Positions 33,815 through 34,902 of a DNA stretch of 34,902 bases are shown one piece after another. Numbering within the stretch: position 1 is the first letter of the stretch; every line of letters starts with the position of its first letter. The stretch spans positions 1-34,902 of the forward strand of contig CANKLD010000004.1 in the NCBI GenBank assembly GCA_947483095.1, read 5' to 3'. The DNA is from Bacteroidota bacterium. GTDB taxonomy: Bacteria > Bacteroidota > Bacteroidia > Flavobacteriales > Flavobacteriaceae. The notes beneath the pieces are model-generated. The model did not search any database. It saw nothing but the letters and a program-made list of their open reading frames with translations, and had not been told where the DNA came from. The position numbers were made by a program, and so were the translations under genes.

Positions 33815-34779
33815 TATACAATTCCCTCTTTTAGTATGTCATGCAAATGTAAAACGCCCTTATATTCCTCTTGGTCGGTCACTATTAATTGAGTAATGGA
33901 GAAGTCTTCCAAGATATTTAAAGCATCAGTTACCCTAGCTGATAATTGAATCATTTTAGGACTTTTTGTCATAATATCTTTTGCAGTTAAGTGCGCAAAG
34001 GTATCATTATGATTAAGCATTCTTCGAATATCACCGTCTGTAATTATTCCAATAACTTTATTATCTTCAATTACAGCAGTAACCCCTAATCTTTTTTCTG
34101 AAATTTCAAAAATTACTTTCTTAATATTTGTTTCGGGTGTAACTTCGGGTTTGTGACTTTGATCAAGCATATCGCCAACACGAAGTAATAATTTTTTTCC
34201 TAATGCACCTCCAGGATGGTATTTTGCAAAATCATGAGTTTTAAAGTCTCTTAATTCCATTAAACAAACTGCTAATGCGTCTCCCATTACTAATTGCGCC
34301 GTTGTGCTATTTGTAGGAGCTAAATTGTTTGGGCAAGATTCATTTTCAATAGTTGTATCTAAAATATAATTGGCTCCTTTTGCTAAAAATGAAGTAGTAT
34401 TTCCTGTAATAGCTATTAAGGAATTTCCAAAATGTTTTAAAATGGGAATCAAAACTTTAATTTCTGGGCTATTCCCACTTTTTGATATACAAATTACCAC
34501 ATCTTCAGATTGAACCATACCTAAATCTCCATGAATTGCCTCAGAAGCATGTAAAAAAAGCGATGGTGTGCCTGTAGAATTCATCGTTGCAACAATTTTT
34601 TGAGCAATAATTGCACTTTTTCCAATGCCTGTAACCACTAATCTACCTTTTGAATTATAGATAATTTCTATCGCTTTTAAAAAGTCATCTGTAAGTAAAT
34701 CAGCTAGTTTAGCAATAGATTTACTTTCAGAATCGATTGTTTTTCTTGCAATATCTAAAATATTTTTGTTTGTTTTCAA
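33814..34779 (-). CDS. kdsD: Arabinose-5-phosphate isomerase (KdsD/KpsF/GutQ)
   Basis: 321 residues. The N-terminal SIS domain (about 30-190) carries RLVVTGIGKSAIIAQKIVAT, TPSLFLHASEAIHGDLGMVQ and CISKSGNSPEIKVLIPILKH. Two CBS domains fill the rest (about 205-320), with GVTAVIEDNKVIGIITDGDI in the first and TQLIVTDQEEYKGVLHLHDI in the second. The enzyme interconverts ribulose-5-phosphate and arabinose-5-phosphate, the first step to Kdo for LPS. Its operon with lptB fits LPS work. The promoter is the mirror-symmetric divergent region shared with recQ. Confidence 0.94.
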   Translation of the reverse strand: MKTNKNILDIARKTIDSESKSIAKLADLLTDDFLKAIEIIYNSKGRLVVTGIGKSAIIAQKIVATMNSTGTPSLFLHASEAIHGDLGMVQSEDVVICISKSGNSPEIKVLIPILKHFGNSLIAITGNTTSFLAKGANYILDTTIENESCPNNLAPTNSTTAQLVMGDALAVCLMELRDFKTHDFAKYHPGGALGKKLLLRVGDMLDQSHKPEVTPETNIKKVIFEISEKRLGVTAVIEDNKVIGIITDGDIRRMLNHNDTFAHLTAKDIMTKSPKMIQLSARVTDALNILEDFSITQLIVTDQEEYKGVLHLHDILKEGIV

Positions 34780-34796
34780 AACAGATTTTTATAAAG

Positions 34797-34838
34797 TTTG
34801 TATTTAATAAAGATATTCGTATCTTTATGAACCACAAA
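34797..34838. promoter_or_regulatory. Mirror-symmetric overlapping divergent promoters (kdsD and recQ)
   Basis: Plus strand: TTTG (34797-34800), 19 nt, TATCTTTA (34820-34827) towards recQ. Minus strand: TTTG (34838-34835), 19 nt, TATCTTTA (34815-34808) towards kdsD. Both fit TTTG-N19-TAnnTTTR. The two -7 elements form the perfect inverted repeat ATAAAGATA-TTCG-TATCTTTAT (34807-34828). Distances to the start codons (recQ 34865, kdsD 34779) leave leaders of about 25-35 nt. Only one polymerase could occupy the site at a time. Confidence 0.65.
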
Positions 34839-34864
34839 TTTATGTAAAATACTATTAACTAAGA

Positions 34865-34902
34865 ATGAAATCTAACGAAATTGACATTCATAAGGAATTA
34901 AA
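34865..34902 (+). CDS. recQ: Start of ATP-dependent DNA helicase RecQ (cut by window end)
   Basis: Only 12 complete codons are visible, MKSNEIDIHKEL, followed by the first two bases of the next codon (AA). I recall flavobacterial RecQ beginning with a very similar EIDxHKELKKYFG segment, and recQ next to a divergent kdsD in related genomes. The helicase motifs lie outside the window, so the call depends on these residues, the promoter in front and the neighbourhood. Confidence 0.6.
   Translation, partial: MKSNEIDIHKEL

Overview
The window is a piece of an AT-rich chromosome from a member of the Flavobacteriaceae, most likely Flavobacterium or a close relative. The evidence is the gene order rplQ-carA-eno-gltA, the citrulline-type hydrolase CtlX, a PorV-like type IX secretion protein, a UpxY/NusG-like antiterminator, DUF4105 and TatC/KdsD/LptB in flavobacterial arrangements, and promoters of the Bacteroidota type (TTTG, about 19 nt, TAnnTTTG) instead of TTGACA/TATAAT. 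I recognise no rRNA, tRNA, CRISPR array or complete insertion sequence.

Layout. 1-7939 is core metabolism on the plus strand: the end of ribosomal protein L17, a small secreted protein, carA, eno, gltA, two guanidino-group-modifying-superfamily hydrolases (one is CtlX) and a CoA-binding protein. 8083-9585 (minus) is a sodium:solute symporter. 9676-9934 holds the wreck of what looks like an outer-membrane barrel gene. 10049-24369 is a one-directional surface-polysaccharide locus: winged-helix regulator, UpxY antiterminator, a wecB remnant, a UDP-HexNAc 4-epimerase, a RhuM-type protein with a PLD-like tail, a UDP-HexNAc 6-dehydrogenase, three initiating phosphoglycosyltransferases, PglD- and PglE-like enzymes, a PglF-like dehydratase, Wza and a broken Wzc tyrosine kinase. 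A CpsB-type phosphatase follows on the minus strand (24618-25352), separated by a nested inverted-repeat element. 25476-28561 is recR-ugd-rmlB. 28574-30778 (minus) holds a DUF4105 protein and a PorV-like protein. 30951-31667 is pssA. 31824-34779 (minus) is kdsD-tatC-CMD-lptB. The first codons of recQ close the window.

How the genes work together. The polysaccharide locus encodes a full set for UDP-diacetylbacillosamine (dehydratase, aminotransferase, acetyltransferase) with a PglC-like transferase, plus a 4-epimerase/6-dehydrogenase pair able to make UDP-HexNAcA. Export parts (Wza, Wzc, CpsB) are present, but no ordinary glycosyltransferase, Wzx flippase or Wzy polymerase is visible, and wecB and wzc are damaged. 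I read this as a reduced locus, with the rest of the pathway lost or encoded elsewhere. Downstream, ugd and rmlB supply UDP-glucuronate and dTDP-4-keto-6-deoxyglucose, and kdsD and lptB belong to Kdo synthesis and LPS export, so most of the second half of the window concerns the cell envelope.

Most notable signals: the two-lesion wzc; the RhuM/PLD-like gene placed between two sugar-nucleotide genes; a mirror-symmetric divergent promoter between kdsD and recQ whose two -7 boxes form one perfect palindrome; and several palindromic intergenic elements of apparently repetitive type. I do not find a clear new multi-gene system.
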